From Paracoccus sp. MBLB3053 (GTDB taxonomy: Bacteria; Pseudomonadota; Alphaproteobacteria; Rhodobacterales; Rhodobacteraceae), in NCBI RefSeq assembly GCF_031822435.1, contig NZ_JAVQLW010000001.1, forward strand, positions 691,501-755,500: a stretch of DNA of 64,000 bases, given 5' to 3'. Positions 55,659 through 64,000 of this stretch are shown here, one piece after another (the first letter of the stretch is position 1; each line of letters starts with the position of its first letter). A model generated the notes under the pieces. It saw nothing but the letters and a program-made list of their open reading frames with translations. It was not told the origin of the DNA and made no database searches. A program made the translations under genes and the position numbers.

Positions 55659-57056
55659 ATGTTTCGCAGCACGCTCAAGTTTCTCCGTCAACCGGTGATC
55701 GCGCTGTTGCTCGCAGGGGCCGTGGCCCTGCCTGCCAAGGCCGAGACATTGGCCGATGCCATGGTGGCGGCCTATCGCCATTCGGCGCTTCTCGAACAGA
55801 ATCGCGCCGTCTTGCGCGCCGCCGATGAAGATGCCGCGATCGCGCTGTCGGCGCTTCGACCCATCATTCAATGGGTGGCGGATTATACCTACCAGAACAT
55901 CGAGGGTTTCGACGCGAACTCGGCCAGCCTGTCGCTTCAAGCGCAGATGACGCTTTACGATTGGGGTCGCAGCGCGATCGCGATTGATATCGCCAAGGAA
56001 TCCGTTCTTGCGACCCGCGCTGCGCTCGTCGGCGTCGAACAGGATGTGCTGCTGGGTGCGGTGCAGGCCTATCTCGACGTGCGAAGCGCGACCGAGCAGG
56101 TCGAGCTGCAGAACAACTCGGTCCGCGTGATCGGCGAAGAACGCCGGGCGGCCGCAGACCGGTTCGAGGTTGGTGAGATCACCCAGACCGACGTGTCACA
56201 GGCCGATGCCGCCCTGGCAGAAGCCAATGCCAGCCTTGCCACGGCTGAAGGTGATCTGGCCATCGCCCGCGAAAATTACCGCGCCGCAACCGGCAGGGCC
56301 CCCGGCCAGCTTGCGCCCCCGCCGCCTTCGCCGAAACTACCCGCCTCGCTGCCTTCGGCCCGCGAGATCGCCCAACGCACGCATCCGCTTATCCAGCAAG
56401 CCAAGCGCGAAGCTGCGGCCTCCGAACTAGGCGTTGCGGCGGCAGCCGCCGAACGCAATCCGGAACTGACTGGAAGCGCCGGGCTTTCCACCTCGCGCAG
56501 CAAGTCGATCAGTTCGGGCGGCGTGTCGTCGACCACTGATGTCGGCAGCCTGTCGCTCAGCATGTCGCAGACAATCTATTCCGGCGGTCGCCTTCCGGCA
56601 CGCCACCGTCAGGCGATGGCGCAACGCGACGCGGCACGGTCTTCACTTCTCAACGTCGCACGCCAGGTGGATCAGGCGGTCGGGACGGCCTGGGCGGGCA
56701 TCGACGTGGCCCGGGCCCAGATCCGCTCTATCGACCGACAGATCGTGGCCGCAAGGCAGGCCTATAATGGCGTTCGCGAAGAAGCGACGCTTGGCGCGCG
56801 GACGACGCTGGATGTTCTGGATGCCGAGCAGGTGGTTCTCGAGGCGAGCGCGAACAAGATTACCGCTGAAGCCAATCTGCAGTTAGCTCATTATCAACTT
56901 TTGTCCGCTATGGGTCTGTTGACGGTAGAAAACCTGAAACTGGGAATCCCGACCTATGACCCATCGGCCTACTACAATGCGGTTCGCGACGCGCCCTTCA
57001 CCAGCAGGCAGGGCCAAAGCCTGGACCGCGTGCTTCGCGCCATCGGCAAGGAATAA
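55659..57056 (+). CDS. tolC: TolC family outer membrane protein
   Basis: A 465-residue trimeric outer membrane channel for type I secretion and efflux. The signal peptide ends near residue 28 (VALPAKAE). Two similar halves contain long coiled-coil helices (QAYLDVRSATEQVELQ, GEITQTDVSQADAALAEA and QAYNGVREEATLGARTTLDVLDAEQ) typical of the family. It could serve the RND pump at 46052-50394, though no direct link is shown. It follows the Pcm-like gene by 30 bases. Confidence 0.9.
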   Translation: MFRSTLKFLRQPVIALLLAGAVALPAKAETLADAMVAAYRHSALLEQNRAVLRAADEDAAIALSALRPIIQWVADYTYQNIEGFDANSASLSLQAQMTLYDWGRSAIAIDIAKESVLATRAALVGVEQDVLLGAVQAYLDVRSATEQVELQNNSVRVIGEERRAAADRFEVGEITQTDVSQADAALAEANASLATAEGDLAIARENYRAATGRAPGQLAPPPPSPKLPASLPSAREIAQRTHPLIQQAKREAAASELGVAAAAAERNPELTGSAGLSTSRSKSISSGGVSSTTDVGSLSLSMSQTIYSGGRLPARHRQAMAQRDAARSSLLNVARQVDQAVGTAWAGIDVARAQIRSIDRQIVAARQAYNGVREEATLGARTTLDVLDAEQVVLEASANKITAEANLQLAHYQLLSAMGLLTVENLKLGIPTYDPSAYYNAVRDAPFTSRQGQSLDRVLRAIGKE

Positions 57057-57094
57057 GAAGACCCCAGCGGCACCGGAAATGAAGGGTGGGTGCG

Positions 57095-57811
57095 ATGTCG
57101 CATGACGCCGTGCACCACCCCGGCGCGGCCGTTGACGTCAACAATGTCCTCGCCTCGATCCGCCGACTGATCGCCCTCGACAGCGCGGTCCCCCACGAGA
57201 CCAATTCGCGCATTCCTGCCGTCGAGAACGCCAGATCCGCCGCTTTTTCACCAAGCTCCCTTCAAGCCGAGCCAGATGCAGAGCCGCGCCTGAAATTGGC
57301 CAGCATATCCGCCAAGCGAAACGGCGCGCCAAGTCCTGACCGGCAGGGCGGTGAAACCGCATCGTCCGACATGCGATCTGCGAGGCTGGATTTGCCCGCG
57401 ACCCCTCGGGCCGAAGAATTCCACGATCTGCCGCTGTCACCCGAAGACGAAGCCGAGTTGCTTGAGGCCGAAGCGGCCCTTGCGCGCATGATCGGCCAGT
57501 CACGCGCCGATCCGGCCCCGACCGTCGATAGGCGTGAGCTGTCTCAGCTTGACCAAGGATCGGCTCCGCCCGACGTCGACCGCGCGCCGCCACCCCTGAC
57601 GCCCGATCTCGCTGAAGCCGGGCTCGTCAACCTGTTCACCGCCGCGGGCCCCGCCACCCTCGACCTTCGCCACCTCGTCCGAGAAGCGGTGCGCCACGAA
57701 CTGACGGGGGATATGGGCGACATTCTCAGCCGCAACCTCCGCCGTCTCGTCCGTCAGGAAATCGAAGAGGTCGTCAGAGATCTTTGCGCCGAAGATCGGG
57801 CCGAACTCTAG
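57095..57811 (+). CDS. Disordered protein with SIRRLI motif and C-terminal helical domain (PopZ-like architecture)
   Basis: A 238-residue acidic protein. The N-terminal VNNVLASIRRLI is like the N-terminal helix of PopZ/DUF2497 proteins (EILASIRRII). A long Pro/Ala/Asp-rich low-complexity middle (about 30-180) follows, then a helical end LRHLVREAVRHELTGDMGDILSRNLRRLVRQEIEEV. PopZ has a similar short helix, acidic linker and helical end, and sits near tolC and valS in related genomes. Function as a polar organiser is inference. The ATG at 57095 has AGGGTGGG upstream. The gene follows tolC by 38 bases and ends in a convergent stem-loop. Confidence 0.65.
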   Translation: MSHDAVHHPGAAVDVNNVLASIRRLIALDSAVPHETNSRIPAVENARSAAFSPSSLQAEPDAEPRLKLASISAKRNGAPSPDRQGGETASSDMRSARLDLPATPRAEEFHDLPLSPEDEAELLEAEAALARMIGQSRADPAPTVDRRELSQLDQGSAPPDVDRAPPPLTPDLAEAGLVNLFTAAGPATLDLRHLVREAVRHELTGDMGDILSRNLRRLVRQEIEEVVRDLCAEDRAEL

Positions 57812-57828
57812 GCGCCCGAACCAGCAGG

Positions 57829-57860
57829 AAAGCGGCTCCCGACTGCTCGGAGGCCGCTTT
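57829..57860. terminator. Bidirectional terminator between the PopZ-like gene and nlpD
   Basis: AAAGCGGC-TCC (57829-57839) pairs with GGA-GGCCGCTTT (57849-57860), with one bulged base and a 9-base loop, in the convergent gap. Short T-rich stretches flank it on both strands. Confidence 0.6.
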
Positions 57861-57863
57861 GGT

Positions 57864-59039
57864 TCAATTCAAATACTTCTCGGGGTCTACGCTGTCGAAA
57901 CCGTTGCGGACCTCGAAATGGACGACGCCCTGGCTGCGAACCTTGCCAAGCGTCGCCCCGCTGCTGACGGTCTGGCCCTTCGTGACCGCGACATTGTCGA
58001 GACCGGCATAGACGGTCATCAGGTTGCCATCATGGCGGATCACGATGATGGGAACCTGGTCCACATCTCGGGTGACCGCCGCGACCGTCCCCGATCCGGC
58101 CGCAACAACCGCGCTGCCGGGGGCAGCCGAGATATCGATCCCCTCGTTCTTGCCCTTTTCATAGACCCTCATGATCGCGCCATTCGCCGGCATGCGGAAG
58201 CGGCTGTTGCCGGATGCCGCCGTGCGGGTCTTGCCCAGATCATTGCCTTCGGGCTTGGCCACCGGGGCATTTGCAGGCTGCGTCTTTTCGGCTGGCAGCG
58301 GCTCGGTTGAGGAAGGCGGCTCCGGAGTCGGGCTTCCGACCCCTGGTGCCGTGACGGTCTGCGCTGCGGTTCTTGCGGGTTGTCCGGCGACCGGGATCAG
58401 CAACCGTTGCCCGACACGAACCGACATGTTGGAAGGCAAGCCGTTCCACGATGCAAGATCATTGACCGAAACCTGGTATTTTCGCGCAATCGACCATGCG
58501 GTTTCACCCGAGGCCACGACATGCTGGCGCGGCTGGCTAGAAGCCGGAAGGGTGGTCGAGGCGACTGCCTTGCCCTGTCCAGCGGGCAGGGTGACATTCG
58601 GGCTCTTGATCCCCTGCCCGGCAAAGGGATCGCTGACCTGACCTGTCGTGGAGGTCGTCGCGGCAGCCACTGCGGTTCCCGTTGCGACGCGCCGCGGCAG
58701 GGCCACGACCGCTCCGGGATTGAGCGGCGCTCCGGCGTCGACCGCGTTGTAACGGCCAAGCTCTGCCGCGTTCAGCCCCAGCCGGCCGGCAATGGTCGAT
58801 ACCGTGTCGCCGGGCTGGGCGATCGCGACCTGGTAGCCGGGATAGGAAATGATCCCGCGACTGTCAGGCGTGGGTCGGGCCGCCGCGGTCGACGCAGCCG
58901 AGGCGGTGTCCAACCCGCCCCCCCCGAAGCTGCGCAGATCGGGATCGAAACTGCTCAGGTTTATGCCGCCCTGTGGACTGCATGCTGAAAGGATTGAAAG
59001 AAACCCAGCCGCCATGGCCGGTCTCGTCAGTCTCGCCAT
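57864..59039 (-). CDS. nlpD: NlpD-like lipoprotein with LysM and degenerate LytM domain
   Basis: A 391-residue outer membrane lipoprotein. The lipobox LSAC is at about residue 20. LysM repeats are at about 70-115 (VAIAQPGDTVSTIAGRLGL) and 170-215 (HVVASGETAWSIARKYQVS). The C-terminal LytM/M23 domain (about 290-390) lacks two zinc ligands: NEGIDIS for the usual HxGxD and VVHFEVR for HLHFE. It is therefore a regulator of a murein amidase rather than a hydrolase, as in E. coli NlpD. I chose the ATG at 59039. It follows pcm by 31 bases in a surE-pcm-nlpD operon. Confidence 0.92.
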   Translation of the reverse strand: MARLTRPAMAAGFLSILSACSPQGGINLSSFDPDLRSFGGGGLDTASAASTAAARPTPDSRGIISYPGYQVAIAQPGDTVSTIAGRLGLNAAELGRYNAVDAGAPLNPGAVVALPRRVATGTAVAAATTSTTGQVSDPFAGQGIKSPNVTLPAGQGKAVASTTLPASSQPRQHVVASGETAWSIARKYQVSVNDLASWNGLPSNMSVRVGQRLLIPVAGQPARTAAQTVTAPGVGSPTPEPPSSTEPLPAEKTQPANAPVAKPEGNDLGKTRTAASGNSRFRMPANGAIMRVYEKGKNEGIDISAAPGSAVVAAGSGTVAAVTRDVDQVPIIVIRHDGNLMTVYAGLDNVAVTKGQTVSSGATLGKVRSQGVVHFEVRNGFDSVDPEKYLN

Positions 59040-59070
59040 CTGCCCGTTCCTCACTCTGCGCGGAAGGGGG

Positions 59071-59721
59071 TCATGTATGTCCCAACCCCTCGACCAGCGG
59101 CACGAAGCGCACCTGCCGCAATTCGTCGTATTCAAAGGCGGTTTCTGTCCGACGGACACGGATCAAGGTCTGAACCGCATCCGACTGGCCCACCGGCACG
59201 ACCATGATACCGCCGATCTTGAGTTGCGCCAAGAGCGGGCCCGGCGGGTCTTCGGCGGCTGCAGTCACCATGATGCGATCAAAGGGGGCCTGTTCGGGTA
59301 AACCGCGCGAGCCGTCCGCCACCATGGCGGTGATGTTCGACAGGCCGAAATGCCGGAAGATTGCCTCGGCCTCTGTGACGAGCCGGCGATGGCGATCAAG
59401 CGTGTAGACCCTGCGGCACAGAAGCGACAGGATCGCGGCCTGGTATCCCGATCCGGTTCCGATCTCGAGCACCTTGTCGCGCGGACCGACATCCAGGGCC
59501 TGGGTCATCAAGCCCACGACCGACGGCTGGCTGATAGTCTGTCCGCAAGGTATCGGCAGCGGCGTGTCGTCATAGGCGCGATCTTCAAAATGACCACGGA
59601 CAAACTCGCCCCGGTCGATGCGCTCCATCGCCTCGAGCACGCGCGGATCGGTCACGCCACGCTGTCGCAACGCGAAGAGAAAGCGCATTTTCCGTTCAGC
59701 GATCTCGGGCTCTTCGCTCAT
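59071..59721 (-). CDS. pcm: Protein-L-isoaspartate O-methyltransferase
   Basis: A 216-residue cytoplasmic repair enzyme that methylates isoaspartyl residues. Motif I is intact, [15 protein letters not shown], and the family block [19 protein letters not shown] carries Ser-Gln-Pro. Start at [11 protein letters not shown] (59721). It is between surE and nlpD, the classical order. A second, degenerate paralogue is at 54976. Confidence 0.95.
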   Translation of the reverse strand: MSEEPEIAERKMRFLFALRQRGVTDPRVLEAMERIDRGEFVRGHFEDRAYDDTPLPIPCGQTISQPSVVGLMTQALDVGPRDKVLEIGTGSGYQAAILSLLCRRVYTLDRHRRLVTEAEAIFRHFGLSNITAMVADGSRGLPEQAPFDRIMVTAAAEDPPGPLLAQLKIGGIMVVPVGQSDAVQTLIRVRRTETAFEYDELRQVRFVPLVEGLGHT

Positions 59722-59729
59722 CGCCGTGA

Positions 59730-60521
59730 TCAGCCCTCTTCCATCGCCCGCAATGCCTCGAGGCTGGCATGGCAGGTCAGATCTGGGCGCATCGGCGTCA
59801 GCGAAATGTAGTCCCGCATATTCGCATCGACATCGCTTCCAGGCGTCGCGGGCGAGGTTTGCGAGCCACCCAGAACCCACAGGAAGCGTCGGCCGTTCGG
59901 CGCATGATAGGGCTCGGATTCAAAACGCAAACCCTCGCGGCGCCCCTGAGGTGCAACCCGTACCCCCCGGACCGAGGACGCGTCGCAAGGTGGAAAATTG
60001 ATATTGTAGAAAAGTCGGAAATCGGCGTCCGAAGTCCAGTCTCCGTGATCGAGAAGCTGGCGGATCAGGCGTGGCCCATGTTTGCGCGCCGCCTCGAACG
60101 GATCGGACAAGCCATGCGTTCTCTGCCCCATGTATTGCGACAGCGCGATCGCGGGAAGCCCTTGCAGCGCGGCTTCCATCGCTCCGCCGACCGTGCCGGA
60201 ATACATCACGTTCTCGCCCGAATTGTTGCCGCGATTGACGCCTGAAAGCACGAGATCCGGCGGATTGTCCCGCATCACGTCGCCAAGCGCCGCAAGGACG
60301 CAATCGGCGGGCGAGCCTTCGGCGGCAAACCGCCGCGGCCCCAGTTCCGCAATCAGCGTCGGGTGGACATAGCTGATGCAATGGGCGACACTAGATTGCT
60401 CGAAGGCAGGAGCCACGGTCCAGACCTCGCCTTCGGGGCCAGCGATTTCGGCCGCGATCTCGGCAAGGGTCACCAGTCCCGGCGCATTGATGCCGTCATC
60501 ATTGGTGATCAGGATCCGCAT
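59730..60521 (-). CDS. surE: 5'-nucleotidase SurE
   Basis: A 263-residue metal-dependent cytoplasmic nucleotidase removing phosphate from nucleoside monophosphates, linked to stationary-phase survival. The metal site is [16 protein letters not shown] at the N terminus, with [27 protein letters not shown]. Start at the ATG at 60521. It precedes pcm by 8 bases. Confidence 0.96.
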   Translation of the reverse strand: MRILITNDDGINAPGLVTLAEIAAEIAGPEGEVWTVAPAFEQSSVAHCISYVHPTLIAELGPRRFAAEGSPADCVLAALGDVMRDNPPDLVLSGVNRGNNSGENVMYSGTVGGAMEAALQGLPAIALSQYMGQRTHGLSDPFEAARKHGPRLIRQLLDHGDWTSDADFRLFYNINFPPCDASSVRGVRVAPQGRREGLRFESEPYHAPNGRRFLWVLGGSQTSPATPGSDVDANMRDYISLTPMRPDLTCHASLEALRAMEEG

Positions 60522-60732
60522 TTTTCCCCCATATTCTACAGATACCACAACTCGCCCGACCTGACCCATGCGCGACGGGCCTGTCAGTTCGTTGCAGTCG
60601 TCTTCACATCCCTGTCAGCAGCATGCTTATCTGCGCCACAGCCTTGCGACAACCCGCTGCGCGAGCAAGACGAATGTTTGACGCGAGCCAGTGGGGAGGG
60701 CAGGATCAGATCGGGCAAAAGCCGGGCAGGTC

Positions 60733-61656
60733 ATGCAGATTTTTCTTCCCATTGCCGAGGTGGCGGTCAATGCCTTCACCCTTGTCGGACTTGGTGGAGT
60801 CGTCGGACTCATGTCCGGACTTTTCGGCGTCGGCGGCGGCTTTCTGATTACGCCCCTTCTGTTCTTCATCGGCATACCGCCGGCGATCGCAGTGGCGACC
60901 GGGGCGAACCAGGTCGTGGCGTCCTCGTTCTCGGGTGTGCTTGCGCATGTGAAACGCAAGACCGTGGACTTCCGGATGGGTTGGGTTCTGTTGGCCGGCG
61001 GGCTTGTCGGCTCAACGGTTGGTGTCCTGCTGTTCAACATGCTGTCGCGCCTCGGTCAGGTCGATCTGGTCGTGCAGCTTTGCTATGTGCTGTTTCTGGG
61101 TCTGATCGGCGCGATGATGCTGCAGGAAAGTCTGCGCTCCCTCAGGCGAACGAGACAGAGCGGACCGATCAAGCCGATGCGTCGGCATCAGCATGGTTGG
61201 GTTCATCGCTGGCCGCTGAAGACGAAATTCCGGGCCTCGGGGCTTTATATCAGCGTGATCCCCGTCCTGATGGTCGGCGCGGCCGTCGGCGTGCTCGGCG
61301 CGATCATGGGTGTGGGCGGCGGCTTCATCATGGTGCCGGCGATGATTTACCTGCTTGGAATGCCGACCAAGGTCGTCATCGGGACATCCCTGTTCCAGAT
61401 CACTTTCCTTTCCGCCTACACCACGCTGATGCATGCGGTGTCGTCGAACACCGTCGATATCATGCTGGCAGTCCTGCTGATCGTCGGCGGCGTGATCGGT
61501 GCGCAGATCGGAACCTCGCTCGGGGCGAAGTTGCGGGCTGAGCAATTGCGGATCCTGCTTGCGCTGCTCGTGCTCGCGGTTTGCGGAAGGCTGGCGCTTG
61601 ATCTCTTCCTGCGCCCGGATGAGCTTTATTCACTGACGCCGGGGATACTCAGATGA
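60733..61656 (+). CDS. TauE/SafE family sulfite exporter-like protein
   Basis: A 307-residue inner membrane protein with eight or so helices in two related halves. Family blocks are LMSGLFGVGGGFLITPLLFFIG near the N terminus and LGAIMGVGGGFIMVPAMIYLLG in the second half. The family exports sulfite, sulfoacetate or related organosulfur anions; the ligand is not identified here. The gene ends in ATGA overlap with the TIGR02186 gene, with which it is probably co-translated. Confidence 0.9.
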   Translation: MQIFLPIAEVAVNAFTLVGLGGVVGLMSGLFGVGGGFLITPLLFFIGIPPAIAVATGANQVVASSFSGVLAHVKRKTVDFRMGWVLLAGGLVGSTVGVLLFNMLSRLGQVDLVVQLCYVLFLGLIGAMMLQESLRSLRRTRQSGPIKPMRRHQHGWVHRWPLKTKFRASGLYISVIPVLMVGAAVGVLGAIMGVGGGFIMVPAMIYLLGMPTKVVIGTSLFQITFLSAYTTLMHAVSSNTVDIMLAVLLIVGGVIGAQIGTSLGAKLRAEQLRILLALLVLAVCGRLALDLFLRPDELYSLTPGILR

Positions 61657-62432
61657 TCCTGCGCGCGTTCATCATGCTCATGGCCATTGCGCTGCCGCTT
61701 GGCGCGCAGGAACCAGCCGAGCCGGCGGAAACGATCGTCGCCGGTCTCTCGCGCGAGGACGTGGACATCACCACGAGCTTCGACGGGTCTGACATCATCA
61801 TCTACGGCGCGATCAAGCGTGAACAGCCGATCCCCACTTCCGGGCTCGATGTGATCGTCACCGTCGAGGGTCCCGCCCGCTCGGTCACAGTCCGTCACAA
61901 GGAGCGCCGCTTTGGCATCTGGATGAACACCGGCAAGGTCAGCGTTGCCGCGGCGCCGAATTTCTACGTCGTGGCCACGACAGGCCCGCTGGACCAGATC
62001 CTGGACCGGGATCAGGACAATCGCTTCCGAATCTCGGTGCCGCTGGCGATCCGTGCTTTTGCCGGCGTGTCCGATGTGGATGACGTCGTGCCCTATACCG
62101 AGGCGCTGGTTCGCCTTCGCGAATCCCATGATCAATACCGGCTGGACAACGGCGCCGTTGTGCTTGCCGAGCAGACGCTTTTTCGCGCCGATGTCAGGCT
62201 GCCAGCAAACCTGACCGAGGGGCTTTACGCGACCAGGATCTTTCTTCTGCGCGAAGGGAAGGTCATCGACACGTTCCGGGCACCGATCGAGGTCCGCAAG
62301 GTCGGTCTGGAACGCTGGCTTTATCGGCTGGCCTGGGAACAACCATTTGTCTACGGGCTGATGTCCCTTGCCCTTGCCATGGCGGCGGGATGGGCCGCAT
62401 CCGCAGCTTTCCGTGCCTTGCAGCGCCGCTAG
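61653..62432 (+). CDS. TIGR02186 family membrane protein
   Basis: A 259-residue protein of the TIGR02186 family, known mainly from alphaproteobacteria next to TauE/SafE genes. A signal peptide (MILRAFIMLMAIALPLGAQ) is followed by a beta-rich periplasmic part and one C-terminal membrane helix (about 228-250, FVYGLMSLALAMAAGWAA). Its partner role with the exporter is inferred. The stop codon shares CTAG with the stop of the opposite-strand gene. Confidence 0.9.
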   Translation: MILRAFIMLMAIALPLGAQEPAEPAETIVAGLSREDVDITTSFDGSDIIIYGAIKREQPIPTSGLDVIVTVEGPARSVTVRHKERRFGIWMNTGKVSVAAAPNFYVVATTGPLDQILDRDQDNRFRISVPLAIRAFAGVSDVDDVVPYTEALVRLRESHDQYRLDNGAVVLAEQTLFRADVRLPANLTEGLYATRIFLLREGKVIDTFRAPIEVRKVGLERWLYRLAWEQPFVYGLMSLALAMAAGWAASAAFRALQRR

Positions 62433-63571
62433 CGGCTGCGCTCTCCCCTGCGGAATGGCCCCAGTTCGGTCAGCAAGGCCATTTCCTGGCTGACGGCGTT
62501 GCGTTCGCGCAGAAGGTAATCGTCAATTGCTGCGTGGAAGCCCTGATCGGCCAGCCAGTGCAGGGAATGGGTCTGGCTGGGCAGATAGCCTCGGGCCAGC
62601 TTGTGTTCGCCCTGCGCACCCGCCTCGACCCGAGAGATTCCGTTTTCGATCGCCCAGTCGATGGCGCGATGGTAGCACAGTTCGAAATGCAGGAAGGGAT
62701 GGTCCTCGATGCAGCCCCAATAGCGGCCATAAATCGCGTCCGGGCCCAGCAGGTTCAGCGCCCCGGCGACCGGCCTGCCGTCCCGTTCGGCCATGATCAG
62801 CACACAATCGTCGCGCATCGTTTCGTGAAGCCGTTCGAAAAACGCACGTGTCAGATAGGGCTGCCCCCATTTGCGGCCGCCCGTGTCCTGGTAAAAGCGC
62901 CAGAAGGCGTCCCAATGCGCCGGCAGGATGTCGTCGCCGCGCAGGCTTCGGATCGTGCCGCCAAAGGATTGGGCCCGTTCCCGTTCCTTGCGGATCGCCT
63001 TACGCTTGCGCGATGAAAGATCGGCCAGAAAGTCCTCGAAGCTGCCATAGCCCCTGTTCTGCCAGTGAAACTGTTCGCTTGCGCGGACAAGATAGCCGAC
63101 CTCGCGCCCCAGTTCGGCTTCGGCCTCGGTGCAGAATGTGACATGGACACCCGACAGATGCGACTGTTTCGCCACCTGTGCCATCGCCTGCAGCAACGCG
63201 CCCTGGACGGCGGTATTGTCCGATATAAGCCGAGGCCCCGTGACCGGGGTAAAGGGCACGGCGCATTGCAGCTTGGGATAGTATTCCCCGCCCGCCCGCG
63301 AATAGGCCTGCGCCCAGGCATGGTCGAAGATGTATTCGCCCTGGCTATGGGTCTTGAGATAACAGGGCGCCACGCCCGAGACAGCACCGTCCAGCCGTGC
63401 GACAAGGTGGCTCGGATGCCATCCCGTTCCCGTCCCGACCGACCCCGAATCCTCGAGCGCCAAAAGGAAGCGGTGGGTGGTGAACGGGTTTTCCCCCGCC
63501 CCGCACCCATCCCAGATGCCGGCTTCGATTCCGGATATGCCGGACAGGACGGAAACGCTGAGTTCGCTCAT
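62429..63571 (-). CDS. FemAB/GNAT-like peptidoglycan-associated protein (DUF482)
   Basis: A 380-residue cytoplasmic protein with GNAT/FemAB fold blocks (ESQGEYIFDHAWAQAYSRAG-like region, YGRYWGCIEDHPFLHFELCYH and GAQGEHKLARGYLP). PF04339 members are predicted acyl transferases of unknown substrate. It converges with TIGR02186, the two stop codons interlocking in CTAG (62429-62432). The cytoplasmic location is inferred since no signal peptide is seen. Confidence 0.88.
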   Translation of the reverse strand: MSELSVSVLSGISGIEAGIWDGCGAGENPFTTHRFLLALEDSGSVGTGTGWHPSHLVARLDGAVSGVAPCYLKTHSQGEYIFDHAWAQAYSRAGGEYYPKLQCAVPFTPVTGPRLISDNTAVQGALLQAMAQVAKQSHLSGVHVTFCTEAEAELGREVGYLVRASEQFHWQNRGYGSFEDFLADLSSRKRKAIRKERERAQSFGGTIRSLRGDDILPAHWDAFWRFYQDTGGRKWGQPYLTRAFFERLHETMRDDCVLIMAERDGRPVAGALNLLGPDAIYGRYWGCIEDHPFLHFELCYHRAIDWAIENGISRVEAGAQGEHKLARGYLPSQTHSLHWLADQGFHAAIDDYLLRERNAVSQEMALLTELGPFRRGERSR

Positions 63572-63602
63572 GGGCAGACGATAGCCCCGGTATTCGGCTT
63601 TG

Positions 63603-64000
63603 TCAGCGACCGCCAGTCACTTCCAGGTTAGTTCCCGTGACATAGCTAGCCTGCTCATCAGCCAGCCACAGAATTGCCTCTGCAACTTCCTCGGCGCTGC
63701 CCGGCCTGCCCATCGGCACGCCCGACGACAATGTCCGGGCGCGGTCCGGGTTTCCACCCGATGCGTGGATTTCGGTCTCGATCAGCCCGGGCCGGATGGC
63801 GTTCACGCGAATATTGTCAGGGGCGAGTTCCTTGGCGAGCCCGATATTCAGGCTGTCGATGGCGCCCTTGCTTGCGGCATAGTCGACATATTCGCCCGCG
63901 CCCCCCAACCGCGCTGCGGCCGAGCTGATCAGGACGATCGAGCCGGAAGGTTCATCCTTGCCGCGCTTCAGCCGTCGCGCCGCCTCGCGTGCGGTCAGCA
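63603..64000 (-). CDS. SDR family oxidoreductase, C-terminal part (5' end outside window)
   Basis: The last 132 codons are present; the start lies beyond 64000. The catalytic Ser and Tyr-x3-Lys are visible as SIVLISSAAA and YVDYAASKGA, and INAIRPGLIETEIHA follows. The C terminus YVTGTNLEVTGGR is typical of SDR family members with the 3-oxoacyl-ACP reductase-like fold. It uses NAD(P)H; substrate unknown. Confidence 0.9.
   Translation of the reverse strand, partial: LTAREAARRLKRGKDEPSGSIVLISSAAARLGGAGEYVDYAASKGAIDSLNIGLAKELAPDNIRVNAIRPGLIETEIHASGGNPDRARTLSSGVPMGRPGSAEEVAEAILWLADEQASYVTGTNLEVTGGR

Overview
The window is a GC-rich chromosomal segment with tightly packed genes. It looks like an alphaproteobacterium of the family Rhodobacteraceae, most likely Paracoccus or a close relative. 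This assignment rests on the gene families (DUF3035 lipoprotein, TIGR02186 membrane protein, DUF1674, fungal-type saccharopine dehydrogenase, glp ABC-type glycerol uptake) and on gene order. It is inference, because no rRNA gene is present. I see no tRNA, rRNA, insertion sequence, prophage or CRISPR array. No stretch longer than 300 bases lacks a gene; the longest gaps are 22649-22921, 9895-10149 and 5532-5776.

Layout. 1-457: the 3' end of a branched-chain aminotransferase gene with its terminator, then a small unknown gene. 804-5531 (minus): an envelope and stress operon reading rnd, kdsD, lptC, lptA, lptB, hpf, ptsN. It makes a Kdo precursor, exports LPS, hibernates ribosomes and carries the nitrogen-PTS EIIA protein; rpoN is absent from its usual place between lptB and hpf. 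5777-7837: a TonB-dependent receptor behind a 12-bp palindrome. 7918-9894 (minus): folD and purU for one-carbon metabolism, separated by a tandem repeat. 10150-20532 (minus): a complete glycerol operon (glpD, two ABC ATPases, two permeases, a small membrane protein, a binding protein, glpK and an iron-type alcohol dehydrogenase), with a divergent DeoR-type repressor at 20730-21500.

21519-22648 (minus): a 24-residue membrane peptide overlapping a larger membrane protein. 22922-24542: a NemR-like regulator with two operators and its oxidoreductase. 24546-29981: pirin, the biotin ECF transporter bioMNY, kynureninase, carbonic anhydrase and an unknown protein. 30047-34649: a leucyl aminopeptidase, NlpC/P60 and saccharopine dehydrogenase cluster, then a PQQ-type sugar dehydrogenase. 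34662-45716 (minus): DUF3775, mutL, two M16 peptidases, DUF3035 lipoprotein, lspA, purH, a heparinase-like protein and rsmB. 45765-51434: a 57-residue SDHAF4-like protein, then an RND efflux pair with selD overlapping its end.

51493-55629: a small secreted protein, fucU, an aldo/keto reductase, a zinc metallopeptidase, a thioesterase and a degenerate isoaspartyl methyltransferase paralogue. 55659-57811: a TolC-like protein and a disordered PopZ-like protein. 57864-60521 (minus): surE, pcm, nlpD. 60733-64000: a TauE/SafE exporter with its TIGR02186 partner, a FemAB/GNAT-like protein and the 3' end of an SDR gene.

Most of the window is core metabolism and envelope biology, and I found no wholly new multi-gene system. 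The observations I consider most worth following are these: the complementary degeneracy of the two glycerol ABC ATPases, which predicts one active and one inactive ATP site; the overlapping 24-residue membrane peptide gene; the paired NemR-type operators; the methyltransferase paralogue with a broken SAM motif; and selD embedded in an RND efflux operon.
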